Origin: Strongylocentrotus droebachiensis
Taxonomy: Eukaryota > Echinodermata > Echinoidea > Camarodonta > Strongylocentrotidae
Assembly (NCBI GenBank): GCA_035222895.1
Contig: JAVYIG010000633.1
Span: forward strand, 372,001-436,000
Direction of reading: 5' to 3'
DNA: 64,000 bases
In this document: positions 1 through 11,451 of the stretch, piece after piece
How positions within the stretch are numbered: the stretch's first letter is position 1
How the letters are laid out: each line of letters begins with the position of its first letter
Notes under the pieces: generated by a model
Databases searched by the model: none
Told to the model about the DNA's origin: nothing
What the model saw: only the letters and a program-made list of their open reading frames with translations
Made by a program: the position numbers and the translations under genes

Positions 1-2239
1 GATGTAGACAAATGCTCATGTATCCTTTACAACTCTTATCATGTATGTTATTACCAAAGAAGAAAAAAAAAGCCATTCAGTCACTCAATAGTGTCTGACA
101 GTGAAGTCTAGCAAGTAAACGGTTTTCCTTGCATAATTTGAATATGAGGACACTGCTAACGTTTAAATTTCACAGATAGGACATACATGACATATTCATA
201 ATTCCTGCAAAGTTCTACAGCATTTGAGGTTGGCTGCAAAAGGGACATAGTACCTTTAACGATGAAATATATTGCTGAAGTGGATTTCAAATGCAAATTT
301 TGTTAATTGTTGATGTTGTTTTTCAAATAATGCTAAAGTTATTTGTCGATTGTCACGATAGTCATTCACATTACGATTTTCAAAAATTTATAAAATTAGA
401 AAATTTGATGTAACTTTATTTTTTGTTCTAATTTTTAGCTACCAATAGTACCATGACATCTTGAAAAAAGATTGTGTATAACTCATATTTTTATTCTATT
501 TATTTTTATTTTTTATGTTTGATCAAATATACATAGGCAAATTGGTATCTACGGATGTCAATTTTTTCATCTGTATAGTCGATACTGTATCAGTTAGTTC
601 ATAACCAAAGGACAATGGCCTTTCAAGACAAAGAATATAGGCTGCCTTTGTGGCGATAAAATTATCATGGCGTGCCGTGTTTTTATCCCAATGGTTTTAC
701 GATCACATTATCATCAATTGGTTTATGACATATATTATTGCGACCATATCCAGCGAGCTATTAGTGTTCTTGTCATCAATCCGATAATTTTGGTTTGAGC
801 GAATAAATTTAGTAGCTTGTTCAGAAAAAGAAAATATAATTTTTTAATTCTATTTCCAATGTTACATACATTTTACATGTATTTCTCTCACTTTTTCATT
901 GGCAACTTAAAGGTGTTTTTTTTTATCAACATGTTTCGCCGTTCAATTGAAACCTATATTCATTAACAACAAAAATGTAAGTGAAGTTATTGAAATAACA
1001 CAAAAGCTTCCAGAAGAACATGAAAGCTTCGAATAAGCGAAGTTCATTTTGAAAAGAAGACCAAGTCTGCAGCATCAGGAGGACTTCATGAATATTATTG
1101 TACTATATTTCATCACCTGCATGACGAATTGTTGCAGCGGCACACGAAAAGTCGTGATCTTTTGATCCCTTGTTGACCATAATATTGCGAGACAAACAAA
1201 AATTAATGTCACTAGCGATATTATTTTCGAATTGTAATATAGTCGACATAATTATTTCTAATTGAGATGTGACGTTTCTTCTTGAATTGAGTATTTGATA
1301 TGATCATCGAAATATCTCTCCCTTTTGTTTATGTATATTATATGTAATCCCTGATTTTCCTTCTGGACATTCATAGAATAAATCATTCGATACTGGTTGA
1401 CCATATATATACATATATAAATGCATTGTATTATAATTTAATTTAACAGAATAAGAAAATGTTAGGCTATCTACCAAAATGTGATCTTTAATTGAAAAAA
1501 ATTATCATCATTATTCTGAACATCAAATAATCTATGAAAAAATGTATTGCTATTTTTATCAATATTCGTTATAGATGAAGAGAGTGTAGTGTTGCTAAAT
1601 GCAATCTGCAAGTTATTTGTTTTCATATCAGATAATTTAAAATGGTAATGTCTCTTTATTATAGATCTGTTCATTATCAGATGCAAAAATATAATATGCA
1701 TGTCTTGTTATTATTTTGATGTAATTTCATATTTGTGATATTCATTACAGATGCATGTGAAGCCAAATAAGAATTATATCAATATATTTTGACTTGTGTT
1801 ACTTTTATTTGATATGTAACTAAAATGGTGATACTCTTTATAAATGAAACAAAAGGGCATTGTGAAAATGACTTTGTGCATGTAAAAGAACATTCGACAT
1901 GTATGTGAATTTTTCCTACATTTGGTTATACTTATTATTATTTTTGATGAGCTACCTATATTGACAATTTTTATTTATTATTTAGATAGAAAATTGTTTA
2001 TTGAAAAAGTGCATGACTCGTTGATTCAACAATAACAGTATACACATAAATAAAATGTTTGAACAACTAAGCCGAATGACTTTGTAATGAGTATGTGTAA
2101 CTTTAATGTTCGTTATGACATTATTTGTAACAATATTTTAATATTCATTTTCCTTTGCACTAAAGAAGATAGAAGGTGTTATATTTTTACAGAGAATAGT
2201 GAGATGAGTGAAATGAAAAATATATAATAAAGAATATGA
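1..2239. other. AT-rich gene-free stretch
   Basis: No open frame longer than about 80 codons and no exon-like segment with good splice sites was seen on either strand. The sequence is AT-rich with many A and T homopolymers. I see no recognisable gene or bounded repeat here. Confidence 0.5.
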
Positions 2240-2247
2240 TGATGAAT

Positions 2248-2425
2248 AGAGAGTGTTGCATGATTGATTGCAAGTGGTGAATAACAGTGAACTGGCATTA
2301 TTAATACAGAGTGAAACTAAAATGAGTGAAACGAGCAAAAATACATATCTGAAAAAAATTATGATCGGAATAGAAAGTGTTGCATGATGATTGCAAGTGG
2401 TGAATAACAGTGAACTGGCATTATT
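2248..2425. repeat. Short direct repeat pair
   Basis: A segment of about 55 bp beginning GAGTGTTGCATGAT and ending GAACTGGCATTATT occurs at about 2248-2302 and again at about 2371-2425. The copies differ by a few substitutions and a 4-base indel. The roughly 120-bp spacing suggests a decayed tandem duplication. Confidence 0.7.
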
Positions 2426-2810
2426 TGTAGGCCTACAAAGGCAAAAGAAGAAATAAAGAAAGAAATATTAACTATCAAAAGAACATGTAGATCGAATTCT
2501 ACTGGGAAGCAATTTTATTTGGCCTAACGTGTACCCGAGATGTTTCCCTTTTCTATACTTTTGATGCGCGCCCACCATCGGGCGGAATTAGGGCAGGTCT
2601 AGGCGGAAATAGGCAAGGAAAATGCCTCACGCAGACGGCGCACTACGGACAATCGCTTACGATTTCAGGCGTAAAATTGGCATGGTTGGATTCGTTAGAA
2701 TTTCGGCTACAAATTGATATACATTAGCGCCTGTATAATTCATTTTCAGAGAAGTTATCTGAGAAAAACTGCCTATCGGGCGGATACCGGGCAGGGTACG
2801 GTACTTTCAT

Positions 2811-3210
2811 GCGCGGATCCAGGATTTCTTAGGGGGGGGGGGCCCAAATTTGAAATTATGCTAGCCAAATATTGGTACGTAATGGTGACCAACAGTGACG
2901 TAATGGGGGGGGGTGCAGGAAGGGGCTAGTTTTCCCCCTCCCTCCTCCGCGAAGCGCGGAAGCTTTGACATTTCAATAAATTATTAGAGAAAGAAGACGA
3001 TTCGTTGTACCGTTCACAAAAATAATACTCGTCTGAATTATGTCTCCCTTCCCCCCCCCCCTCCGGCACGAAGCGCGGAAGCTTTTACGTTTCATTAAAT
3101 CATTAGAGAAAGAAGACGATTCGTTATGTCGTTATCGACTCTTAATCTTCGTCTAAATTCAGTTTTCCCCCTCTTTTACGTTTCATTAAATCATTAGAGA
3201 AATCATCCGA
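2811..3210. repeat. G-tract mobile-element end with internal subrepeats
   Basis: The motif GCGCGGATCCAGGA followed by a G run (about 2812-2842) resembles the ends of G-rich DNA transposons and MITEs. Downstream, a unit starting CGAAGCGCGGAAGCTTT and continuing through TTAGAGAAAGAAGACGATTCG occurs near 2950 and 3068, with a partial third copy near 3177. No matching terminal inverted repeat was found, so the outer limits are uncertain. Confidence 0.45.
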
Positions 3211-3501
3211 ATCAATGGCTTTGAACTGCATGAAATTACACCAATGTCTGCAACTGGATAAACTTTAAAAAATTTGCGGTGCATGGCTCGATATCTCTTG
3301 AAAGTCTTTGCGATCGTGTATCAGGAATTGATATAATTGCAAAATATTGTTCTCCAAAGAAGTAAATATACCTAAAACCAAGCTTTTACATGCCTCTGCC
3401 GTCACCTTTTCCTTTTTAATCAACGAATAGTATGCAGTGAAAATTGCAGACCTAATTAGCAAGGAGAAGTCCCCGTATACATGACAACAAAACTGAACAA
3501 A

Positions 3502-3595
3502 GCTTCTCTTCTTCTTTTTCTTCTTCTTTTTATTTTCTTCTTCTTCTTCTTCTTTTTCTTCTTCTTTTCCTCTTCTTCTTTTCTTTCTTCTTCTT
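3502..3595. repeat. (TTC)n-rich tract
   Basis: Imperfect polypyrimidine TTC/TTCTTT repeat; a second short tract lies near 3740-3800. Confidence 0.85.
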
Positions 3596-3740
3596 CAATG
3601 TACATTTTATAACCTTATTTCATGTTTTATTGTATTTTACTGACAATATGACAATATTAGTCTCCGGACTTTTGTCAAGTCCTTTTTTTCTACAATAAAA
3701 CAAAAACTGAGTTGAATTGAATTGAATTAAATTGAATTAT
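3596..3740 (+). mobile_element. Probable non-LTR retrotransposon 3' tail
   Basis: An AT-rich non-coding stretch passes through ACAATAAAAC and ends in a short array of the pentanucleotide TTGAA (about 3711-3738). LINEs of the CR1/L2 type commonly end in such short tandem tails. No coding part is attached, so this is a 5'-truncated remnant if it is one. Confidence 0.3.
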
Positions 3741-4301
3741 TCTTCTTGATTTCCTTTTTCTTATTCTTCTACTTCTCCTTCTCCTTTTCTTCTTCTTCTA
3801 AAGGTCATCCAAAAAATAAGGTATATTCTAAATTTCCTTAAGACCAAAGGTAACTCCTCTTTTGGATGTTTATTCCAGTTCTAGGTTTTTGTTTTGTTTT
3901 AGAAATCCCATTCTGTCGATTCAAAATGGAAAAGGGTAAACACATCAATGACAGTTTGAGGAAAATGGGACACAGAATAAGATAGTTAGGAATGTTTGAA
4001 AAAGTACTGTTGTATACTATTAGGTTTTAGAATCATAATACTTATTAGAAATTGGCCAAGTCCTTCAGGAAGTCACTGGCATTGGACACAGAAAATAGCA
4101 TATGGGACTACGTGACGCAAGAAGGTGTGGTCCTCAACATTTAGCTGTTACTTGTCATATTTCGACTATGAGGGCATTTCAATTAAGAGCCTACTTTTTA
4201 AGGATATTTTTCTATAATACTCTTCCACTCTTACATAAAAAGAATTAAGAAGCTCACAATTTATTTACACCCTTCCCAGAATTCAATTTTATCTTTAATC
4301 A

Positions 4302-4588
4302 GTACAGCCCCCCCCCCCCCCCCACTCCGTGAACGGAGGGATACCATGCGTGTTCCCAAACTTTCCGGCTCGTAACAAAAGAAAAAGGTCTACCCGTATT
4401 GACTTTACACACCGGACTTTTGCTGAAAGGGGGGGGGGGGGGTGCTGAAAAAGGCTCGTATAACAAAAGAAAAAGGTCGACCCGTATTGACTTTACACAC
4501 CGGACTTTTGCTGAAAGAGGGGGGGGTCGCTGGGAACACGCATATGCGTACCCTAAATAACACTGAGTGGGGGGGGGGCGGGAGACAC
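4302..4588. mobile_element. Foldback or MITE-like element with C/G tracts
   Basis: A C tract followed by ACTCCGTG on the left is matched in inverted orientation by CACTGAGTG followed by a G tract on the right. Further in, ATGCGTGTTCCCA (about 4347) pairs with TGGGAACACGCAT (about 4531). Inside are two direct copies of a unit of about 70 bp containing ACAAAAGAAAAAGGTC and CACACCGGACTTTTGCTGAA. A target-site duplication was not resolved. Confidence 0.5.
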
Positions 4589-5166
4589 ACCACATATTGA
4601 AGGGAAAAAAATAAAAGCATGATATACACCATGACAGGAACCATTGATGCGTTAGGTTTAATCCGCATTACCAAATCTGTTCAGCTTCTCGTAGGACTCG
4701 AGCTAGACGTCCTATTCATGTTTACTGAAGCAATGAATGAAAGCAAAATAATGGTGAGATCGAATGTAGAAAAGTTCTATTCCGAAACAATGCTTCGATT
4801 TCGTGATTTCTATACCCTCTTAAGGACACCAAACCTAAGATTTGGCACAGTTTACGTATACCTAGTTTATCTACACATGTATGCATAGACGTACGTCCGA
4901 CTTTACTGGGCCAGGTTAAATTGTACAATCGAATGTGCTGCATTGCAGGAAGATTTTGCGGACATCTGCTTCGTTGAATTCCCGAGACTCTGTGGGAATA
5001 GAATTTCCCTGCCGTGTAAAATCTTTTGATATTTGATTTTTGTTTGTTATTGATCTCACCAGTTTATGTTGTCAGTGACATTGGTCTGTTTTTTTTTCTC
5101 GCGCTGTAGCCAAATAGGATTGGATCTGAATACAGAGGCAGTACATCCAAAAAAGGGCCAGCAAAT

Positions 5167-5350
5167 ATGAAAGGTTTCCCAAATCGAATGGTAATAAACA
5201 AGAAGTCAGTGGCCTTGTTAATCTTGATATTGCTTTGGTGCATCATAATGTTAGTAAAGTTGGAACAGCTTGTACATGTTCATGCAAGAATGGAACGTGT
5301 TGGGAATACACATCAATCAACCATAAATACCAGAACAACACCAAGACAAG
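5167..5350 (+). CDS. Sulfotransferase exon 1 (cytoplasmic tail and membrane anchor)
   Basis: ATG at 5167; donor G|GTAAAT at 5351. It encodes a short basic N-terminus, one transmembrane segment and the start of a luminal stem. It ends after one base of a Val codon. Confidence 0.8.
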
Positions 5351-8300
5351 GTAAATTTGCATTTTATTTGTATTTATCTTACAAGTATTACTAAGGGCTA
5401 ACTATAGAGAAGTGGAATGAAACGTAAAAATCAATTAGATGAAACCAGAATCTTTCATTTTTTATTTTAATTCATCGAGATACAAAGGTGATTTCTACCA
5501 ATTTTGCGCCAACAATGATAGCAACACATGGTTTAGTTTGTATTCACTTTTCGAGTACTGTATCAGCCATGGTATTTCTTATCCACGTAGTTCGATAATT
5601 TCTACGAAATGTGCAGCGTTGTAATTGTGTACGTGTGTGCGTGTATTACGGTGTGTGTGTGCGTATAATATCTCTTTGAAAATCTATTTCCTCTTCCAGT
5701 CCTAGAGCAAAAACCGTCATGCAATGACACCTACAGTACCAATCTGATGCCAGTGGGAACGTTCCCGCTCGTAGCTCTTGCTAGTTTTCCCGGCTCGGGA
5801 GACAGGTGGGTGAGGAGAATGATCGAAAGAGCAACTGGCTATGCGACAGGTAGTGTCTACCACATCCAGATCTATGAAAAAGGTAATATTTATCCGACTT
5901 CATGTTCAGTTTTTGATTTTTTTTTTTAAACTCAATAAGTGGTACAATTACAAATTTGACATGCTCATTTAAACATGAACAAAGTTTATGTGCTCTGAGT
6001 GTTTTGTCTACCACATTGATTTGGTAGTAGGCTATCTTCGAAGTCTGATGGAACAATTTCTTGTATTGGTCTGAAGTTTGATACAGCTGGAACTCTGATG
6101 TGTTTTTCCAACTGTTTCTCATTATAGTCTCTCTCGAGTTGCAAAATGATCCTATGCCTTGTTTACTTGTATAGGTAATCGTCAGTTCATCCTATCAACG
6201 TTCATAATATAGATAATATTACACCTAGAGCAACCATAAAATCTAAAACTGTCAATCTGACAAAAGAGCAAAATATACCATGATTTATATATGGGTAATA
6301 ATGTTTGAATGTAGATCAGACAACTTAAACTTCTTAGAAATTACCTGCCCTAACCCGAATAGCCCAGCGTTAACAAAAACAGAACAAAATCTTTAAAAGT
6401 GCAAAACTCTGAAAAAAACTATGGCTATTATGTTTCATATGACTAAACGCATATCATACTTACAATTTGCACAAACTTAATCCTGTTCATTTTATATTAG
6501 GAGTATTGCAATCTATAGGTTGAATTTTATATACTTAAAGTCTGTAAAATATGCTAGTATGCTTGCAGTGGAAGGCTAGAATTACTCTTTTCATTCACCG
6601 CACCCTTTTCAAGCATCTTCCCCCTTTTCATTCTCAAATTAACCGCCTCTGTCACGGGGGAATTTAGATTTCCACTTATTGTAAGCTGACAAATGCATTT
6701 TTTCGGTACAACATTATGTATTACAAATCAACAAAAGTATAAATAAAATGCCACAGTTTATATAAGTAACGCTTCAAATCTATTGGTTATTTAAAAAAGG
6801 AGGGAGAGAGAGAGAGAGAGAGAGAGAAAGAAAGAGAGAGGGCAAATGATTAAAAGGCAATATGAACTGCTTTAAGCAGTGAGCTACAATATGCACTCAC
6901 CCCAAGACAGGGAGCAAAGACTGCACATTTATCCTCATATGAAGGCGTCTTATCTACCATTTTCGATCATTCTATTGTCTTCTAGATTTCGTCGGAGAAA
7001 TGCGAAATGTTGCAGCGGGCGAGACAATAGTCTCAGGGATGCACGACTATTGGCGGGGATACACGAACAAAATAGATGGCCAAATATCCATCAAGAAAGC
7101 CATCTTGATCATGCGTAACCCCTACCAAGCAATTATAGATGAGTTTGTTCGATTGGGATTCGGGCCGAACGGCATCGTCGACGAGAACAGGTTCCGGAGC
7201 GAAGGTAAATCTTTAGCCTTTATCCTTCATACGCCCCTCAAAAATTATGTCCCTCCTGTGTCACATTGCATTTATCATGGGGTTATCTATACCTAAGGCT
7301 TCGAGATTGCTTAACTATTTCCAGTGCAAGAATAATCTATACCGATGTTAAAAGGGTTGACATAACGCTAAATAAGAAAGGAAACGATAAATCTTCAAAG
7401 CCGATGTGTTGCACGAAGCAATCATTCCGTCCTTACTGGTGCCCACTTTTTTTTGCAAAATTGCACGTGGGAAAAAACGAGCATAATTGTGTGCAGAGAG
7501 GCGAAGAAAGCAATGGAGGTGCTCAAACTCGTACCTTGCACACAAAGCGTCATTTGCCTGACGTAAGACGGTGTAATAAGGGAGTTTTCGCAAACTCATT
7601 GGCCCGAATTCACAAAGGAGGTTTGTCGACAAACCAAGGTTTATGTGCGTCATATGACGCGTTTCGACGCGTTTTTACAAACCAGGTTTGTAAAAAAAAC
7701 GCGTTGTTAAAAAGGGTTCTCCATATCAAGATTTTGTGTACATGCTGTTTTAAGCAATTCCGAAACTTTCGAGATTAACGTTGGTAAATCTCAGAATGAT
7801 TATAAAACTTACAATATAACGATGTTTTAAAAAGAAATCTAAGGTTTTTTTTCACTGGGCTGCTCATACATGTACATAAAGGCATGTTTATATTATACAT
7901 GTAGAAATCTTTCTTGGACATGTAAATACTATAATTTGAAGGAAGAATGAATAATCGACTAATATTATATAAATGTACCCTCATGTGGGTTAATATGGGA
8001 TTATGCGTCATAGCCACCACAAGGGCCCCGTCTTATAGAGGTGTTGCGATTGATGGCAAATTATTCCACAACTATATCCATCTCTTTAGTACAGAGGTGC
8101 GGTAAATATTAATATAATGTTAATTAGCTGTAATCGATCGCAACTCTTAATGACGGGCCTTGGCCTATATTTTCGGTAATCCTCTTCATTTACTTTAAAG
8201 TCGCAAAATCTGTACTCGATTTTGTGTTTGGCTTCATATTTCTGGCAGTGTCCCATTAATTAAAGCAATGTGACCTTTCTAAAGCACTATAATGTTATTT

Positions 8301-8730
8301 AACTTTCATATTGATTATGTTCCATTCTTCCACAGCCTGGTCCGTGTATGTGTCTGAGACTTTTAAGTTCAGTCGTTGGCTGAAACTATCTCGGACTTTG
8401 TTTGAGTTATGCAACCATCAAGGCGCCAATTCCCCTTGCAAGTCCATTCTTATTGTATACTATGACAATTTAGAAACAAACTTGGAAAATGAGCTGCGCC
8501 TAATTATGAAGTTCCTCGATGTTGACGTTAATGAGCATCGTTTATCCTGTTCAGTTGCATCCTCAGATGCCTCTCCACATCGACCACATCCACCCAAGCT
8601 GTCTTTTGATCCTTTCACCAAAGTGCACCATGAAAGACTTGATGAAGATTTAAAAACTTTTCGTCAATGGCTAGTACAGGAGGGACTTCCCGAGTCCCCT
8701 CCTAGTTTTAGCCTAAACACCACCATGTGA
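5167..8730 (+). CDS. WSCD-like Golgi sulfotransferase, four-exon gene
   Basis: Joining exons 5167-5350, 5700-5882, 6986-7204 and 8336-8730 gives 326 aa with consistent phases (each intron is phase 1). Residues 15-32 form one hydrophobic segment, so a type II Golgi membrane protein is expected. The PAPS 5'-phosphosulfate loop is SFPGSGDRW (90-98), and a 3'-phosphate-binding region carries RNPYQAIIDEF (166-176). The ATGYATGSVY stretch following the loop and the RNPY block resemble vertebrate WSCD1/WSCD2, enzymes reported to sulfate sialic acids. No WSC domains are present, unlike in those proteins, so this is a shorter family member. N-glycosylation sequons lie at N70 and N323. The start ATG is the first in the exon and directly precedes the membrane anchor. 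Family assignment is fairly secure; the substrate is inferred only. Confidence 0.85.
5700..5882 (+). CDS. Sulfotransferase exon 2 (PAPS-binding loop)
   Basis: Acceptor CTTCCAG ends at 5699; donor AG|GTAATA at 5883. Contains SFPGSGDRW, the 5'-phosphosulfate binding loop, and the WSCD-like ATGYATGSVY. Confidence 0.87.
6801..6840. repeat. (GA)n microsatellite in intron 2
   Basis: Dinucleotide GA run with a few AAAG interruptions, just upstream of exon 3. Confidence 0.9.
6986..7204 (+). CDS. Sulfotransferase exon 3 (3'-phosphate binding)
   Basis: Acceptor TTCTAG ends at 6985; donor AAG|GTAAAT at 7205. It encodes KAILIMRNPYQAIIDEF, the region that contacts the PAPS 3' phosphate in this fold. The split Asp codon joins exon 2 in frame. 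Confidence 0.85.
7596..7703. mobile_element. Palindromic MITE, left half only (copy 1)
   Basis: It matches the left arm and centre of the complete element at 23746-23929: TCATTGGCCCGAATTCACAA, then GGTTTGTCGACAAACC, then CGCGTTTCGACGCG. The match stops just past the palindrome centre (ACAAACCAGGTTTGT). It lies in sulfotransferase intron 3. The outer flank CAAAC is shared with copy 3. Confidence 0.75.
8336..8730 (+). CDS. Sulfotransferase exon 4 (C-terminal)
   Basis: Acceptor TTCCACAG ends at 8335; a split Ala codon joins exon 3. It encodes WSVYVSETFKFSRW and ILIVYYDNLETNLENELRLI, typical of the C-terminal half of Sulfotransfer domains, where Tyr-Glu or Tyr-Asp precedes a helical segment. Stop TGA at 8728-8730. 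Confidence 0.85.
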
Positions 8731-8966
8731 TTACGGCGAACTTCCCTTTTCCTCACGATGGTGTAGACAGGAGTTAAAGGGAAATCCAACCTTAGTAGCG
8801 AGTCGCTCTGATAGAAAAAAGAAAGTCAGAGACCATGAAACCATGACAAGATCACGACTGTATAATTACTATACATGTGGGAAATTCAAATGGGCTGATT
8901 TGACTGTGATGAAGTGCCGGACAAGTTCCATTTTTCCAACACACACACATTATTAAAAAAAAATCA

Positions 8967-8972
8967 AATAAA
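8967..8972 (+). terminator. Candidate polyadenylation signal for the sulfotransferase
   Basis: Canonical AATAAA about 240 bp after the stop codon, the first on this strand. Confidence 0.4.
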
Positions 8973-9421
8973 AATTGTATTACTCAGGGGGGATCTTTTC
9001 TGCTCGTTTGGAGGACCTAAACATGCCATCCAATAGTGCCCCAAGCGAGAAGGCGTTTACTAGAAAACTAAACCCCTTTTTATTATTTGTTATTGTTTTT
9101 TTATAATTTGTATTTGTTGTAAAGTAACCTAACGATGTGTAGTAGAATGATGGAAAGATTGATGTTCTCGATCTATTCTTTAAAAAAAAAAATCAAAAAA
9201 AATCCGTAATTAACATAATAGGTCTCGATGATATTAACAATGATACTATTTATAAAGATTTATGTTCTTAAGAGCTGAGTATGGCAGCTAATACTTGCTT
9301 ATTTGGTGAACTAAAACTACTGCGAAGGCACTGTGAAGGCTGTATTATTCAGCAGATTACTATGTAAAATGTGGTATAGTTTTAAGTGAGTAGGGTATGT
9401 CGTCACTGGTAAACATCAAAT
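8973..9421. other. Intergenic sequence downstream of the sulfotransferase
   Basis: AT-rich with A runs near 9182-9202; possibly distal 3' UTR. No gene or repeat recognised. Confidence 0.4.
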
Positions 9422-9803
9422 CATTAAAGAGAAGGTTGAGTTCTGGGAAGAGGTGAAAATAATTTGTGAGCGTTATCATTGTTATTATGCAATTGTGGAA
9501 GGACATCAGATAAAACATGTTTCCTGAAAAGCATGGCTCTTCAAATGCTTTTATATTGTAAATATGGCATGTAACATCGTAAAATCGGGACGGATTTTTA
9601 CGCCACGTGTTCGTGTAGTCCCATAGCCATCTGTCTTTGTACAGTTCTTGTACAGTTCTTGTAACTTTACCAAGACTTAGCCAAATTTCTTATCATGTTG
9701 ATGATTCCAGAACCTTGCAATATACACGATTACTTAAATGCTAGATGATCAACATTTTCTGATCGATTCCACACCGTTTCTTTCACAATTTAACGGCCAT
9801 GAC
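9422..9803. repeat. Dispersed direct repeat, copy 1
   Basis: About 380 bp, from CATTAAAGAGAAGG through AAAGCATGGCTCTTCAAATG to GATCGATTCCACA, recurs at 10626-10983 with scattered substitutions and indels. No coding potential is evident. It could be a duplicated 3' UTR segment or an unnamed repeat. Confidence 0.75.
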
Positions 9804-10489
9804 TCTTCTTTTATATTGAAATGTCGATTTATTTTCTTTGTCGAGTATTAAGCTAAGAAGGGCTTTAATTTCTCATATATCTTATCATTTCCGCCTTTTT
9901 ATAGACATGTAGAAGATATGTATTTATAGATATTAATACAATTTGGTGAGCGGAGACATCTTCAGTTGGTGTTAGTTTTTGGTGTGATAGTATATATAAC
10001 TCATGTAGAACTTTCGAGGGGGTTGTACATGTTCCTTTTAACTATACGATCTCCCGAGAAAAACCACACTATCAAACAATAAGGCTGTAAAATTAAATAT
10101 CGGCGATTTGATATCGACAATCAACACAAATAATAAATTTCAATACATAATCGTTTGGGCACACAAACAATACACACAATATACAAATGTCAAAAGGAGC
10201 AAGCAGACAACTCTAGTAGACGTCAATAATCAACATAAAAATAACAATGATCACTGGATAAAACGGGAGCCATTAATCTCCTGTATATTACGACAGCAAT
10301 ACAATGATAAAGGAGATCGTCAAAAAGGAGTAAGAAACTAACCTCACGATCAAATGAATATACAAATATACAATTATACAACAATAACCAATCATCAAAA
10401 GGCGAACATGAAAAGAATCATCAAATAATTCAGCAAAGCTTTAAAAAACAAATAACTCAAACTAAATCGGCATCCACGGTGAGGTCAGG

Positions 10490-10605
10490 AATGGTGATGG
10501 TGACGATGATGATGGGGACGATGATGTCGTTGACGATGAAGATGATTTGGTGATGACTTTGACGATAATCATCGAGTCAACACAACACAACACAACACAA
10601 CGGAT
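10490..10605. repeat. GATGA-rich and (CAACA)n simple repeats
   Basis: Irregular GATGAT/GACGAT tract (about 10494-10575) followed by four to five CAACA units (about 10580-10602). Confidence 0.8.
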
Positions 10606-10625
10606 GATGGCAATCGAAGATACAG

Positions 10626-10983
10626 CATTAAAGAGAAGGCTGAGTTCTGGGAAGAGGTGGAAATAGTTTTAAGCATCATCATTGTATTATGCAAGTGTGG
10701 AAGAACATCAGATACAAAATGTTCCCTGAAAAGCATGGCTCTTCAAATGCCTTAGTATTCTAGATATGGCATGTAACATCATACAAATCGGGATGGATTT
10801 TTATGCCAGACGTTCATGTAGTCCCATATACATCTTTCTGTGTTCAGTGCTTGTAACTTTAACAAGACTGGGCCAAATTTCTTATCATATTGATGACTCC
10901 GGAACCTTGCAGTACTATTTGCTAGATGATCAACCTTTTCTGATCGATTCCACAACGTTTCTTTCACAATGCAATCGCATGAC
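10626..10983. repeat. Dispersed direct repeat, copy 2
   Basis: Partner of 9422-9803, about 1.2 kb downstream in the same orientation. Both start CATTAAAGAGAAGG and end near CCATGAC or GCATGAC. Confidence 0.75.
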
Positions 10984-11019
10984 CTGAACTCAACTTTATC
11001 TTTAAGACAAAAATAACGA

Positions 11020-11360
11020 GCCGATCCGTCGACAGTTGCTCCGACGAAAATTACTCCGCCGATATTGCTCCTACGACACTTGCTCTGCCAACAATTGCTC
11101 CGACACTTGCTCCTCCGACAGTTGCTACTCCAAAATTGCTCCGACGGCAGTTGGTCCTCAAAAAAAAAAGCCCCATGGAAGACAAATGCACTTTTGGATC
11201 AGAGAGCAATGTTATAGTCGGCGGAGCATTTGTCTACAACGGGGCACTTTTTGGGCGGAGCAAATGTCAGCGGAGCAAATATCGGCGGATCAAGTGTAGT
11301 CGGAGCAAAATCGTCGGAGTAACTGTCGTTCGAAGAGCATTTGTCACCGGAGCATTTATC
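11020..11360. repeat. Inverted minisatellite with TTGCTCCGAC units
   Basis: The left arm (about 11030-11160) is a run of degenerate 12-15 bp units built on TTGCTCCGAC; the right arm (about 11215-11360) is a run of the reverse-complement unit CGGAGCAAATGTCGG. The arms are separated by about 50 bp. The layout resembles subterminal repeats of a foldback DNA element. It abuts the half-MITE at 11361. Confidence 0.7.
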
Positions 11361-11451
11361 TAGGTTTGTAAACAAAAACGCGTCAAAACGCGTCATATCA
11401 CGCACATAAACCTAGGTTTGTCGACAAACCTCGTTTGTGAATTCGGGCCAT
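11361..11451. mobile_element. Palindromic MITE, right half only (copy 2)
   Basis: It matches the centre and right arm of the element at 23746-23929: AGGTTTGTAAAC, ACGCGTCAAAACGCGTC, GGTTTGTCGACAAACC, GTGAATTCGGGCCA. It starts almost exactly at the palindrome centre, complementary to copy 1, which stops there. Confidence 0.75.

Noticed and set aside
7266-7778. 170-codon plus-strand frame next to the sulfotransferase
   Set aside because: It lies wholly in intron 3, runs into the half-MITE, and has no similarity to known proteins; the phases of exons 3 and 4 join without it.
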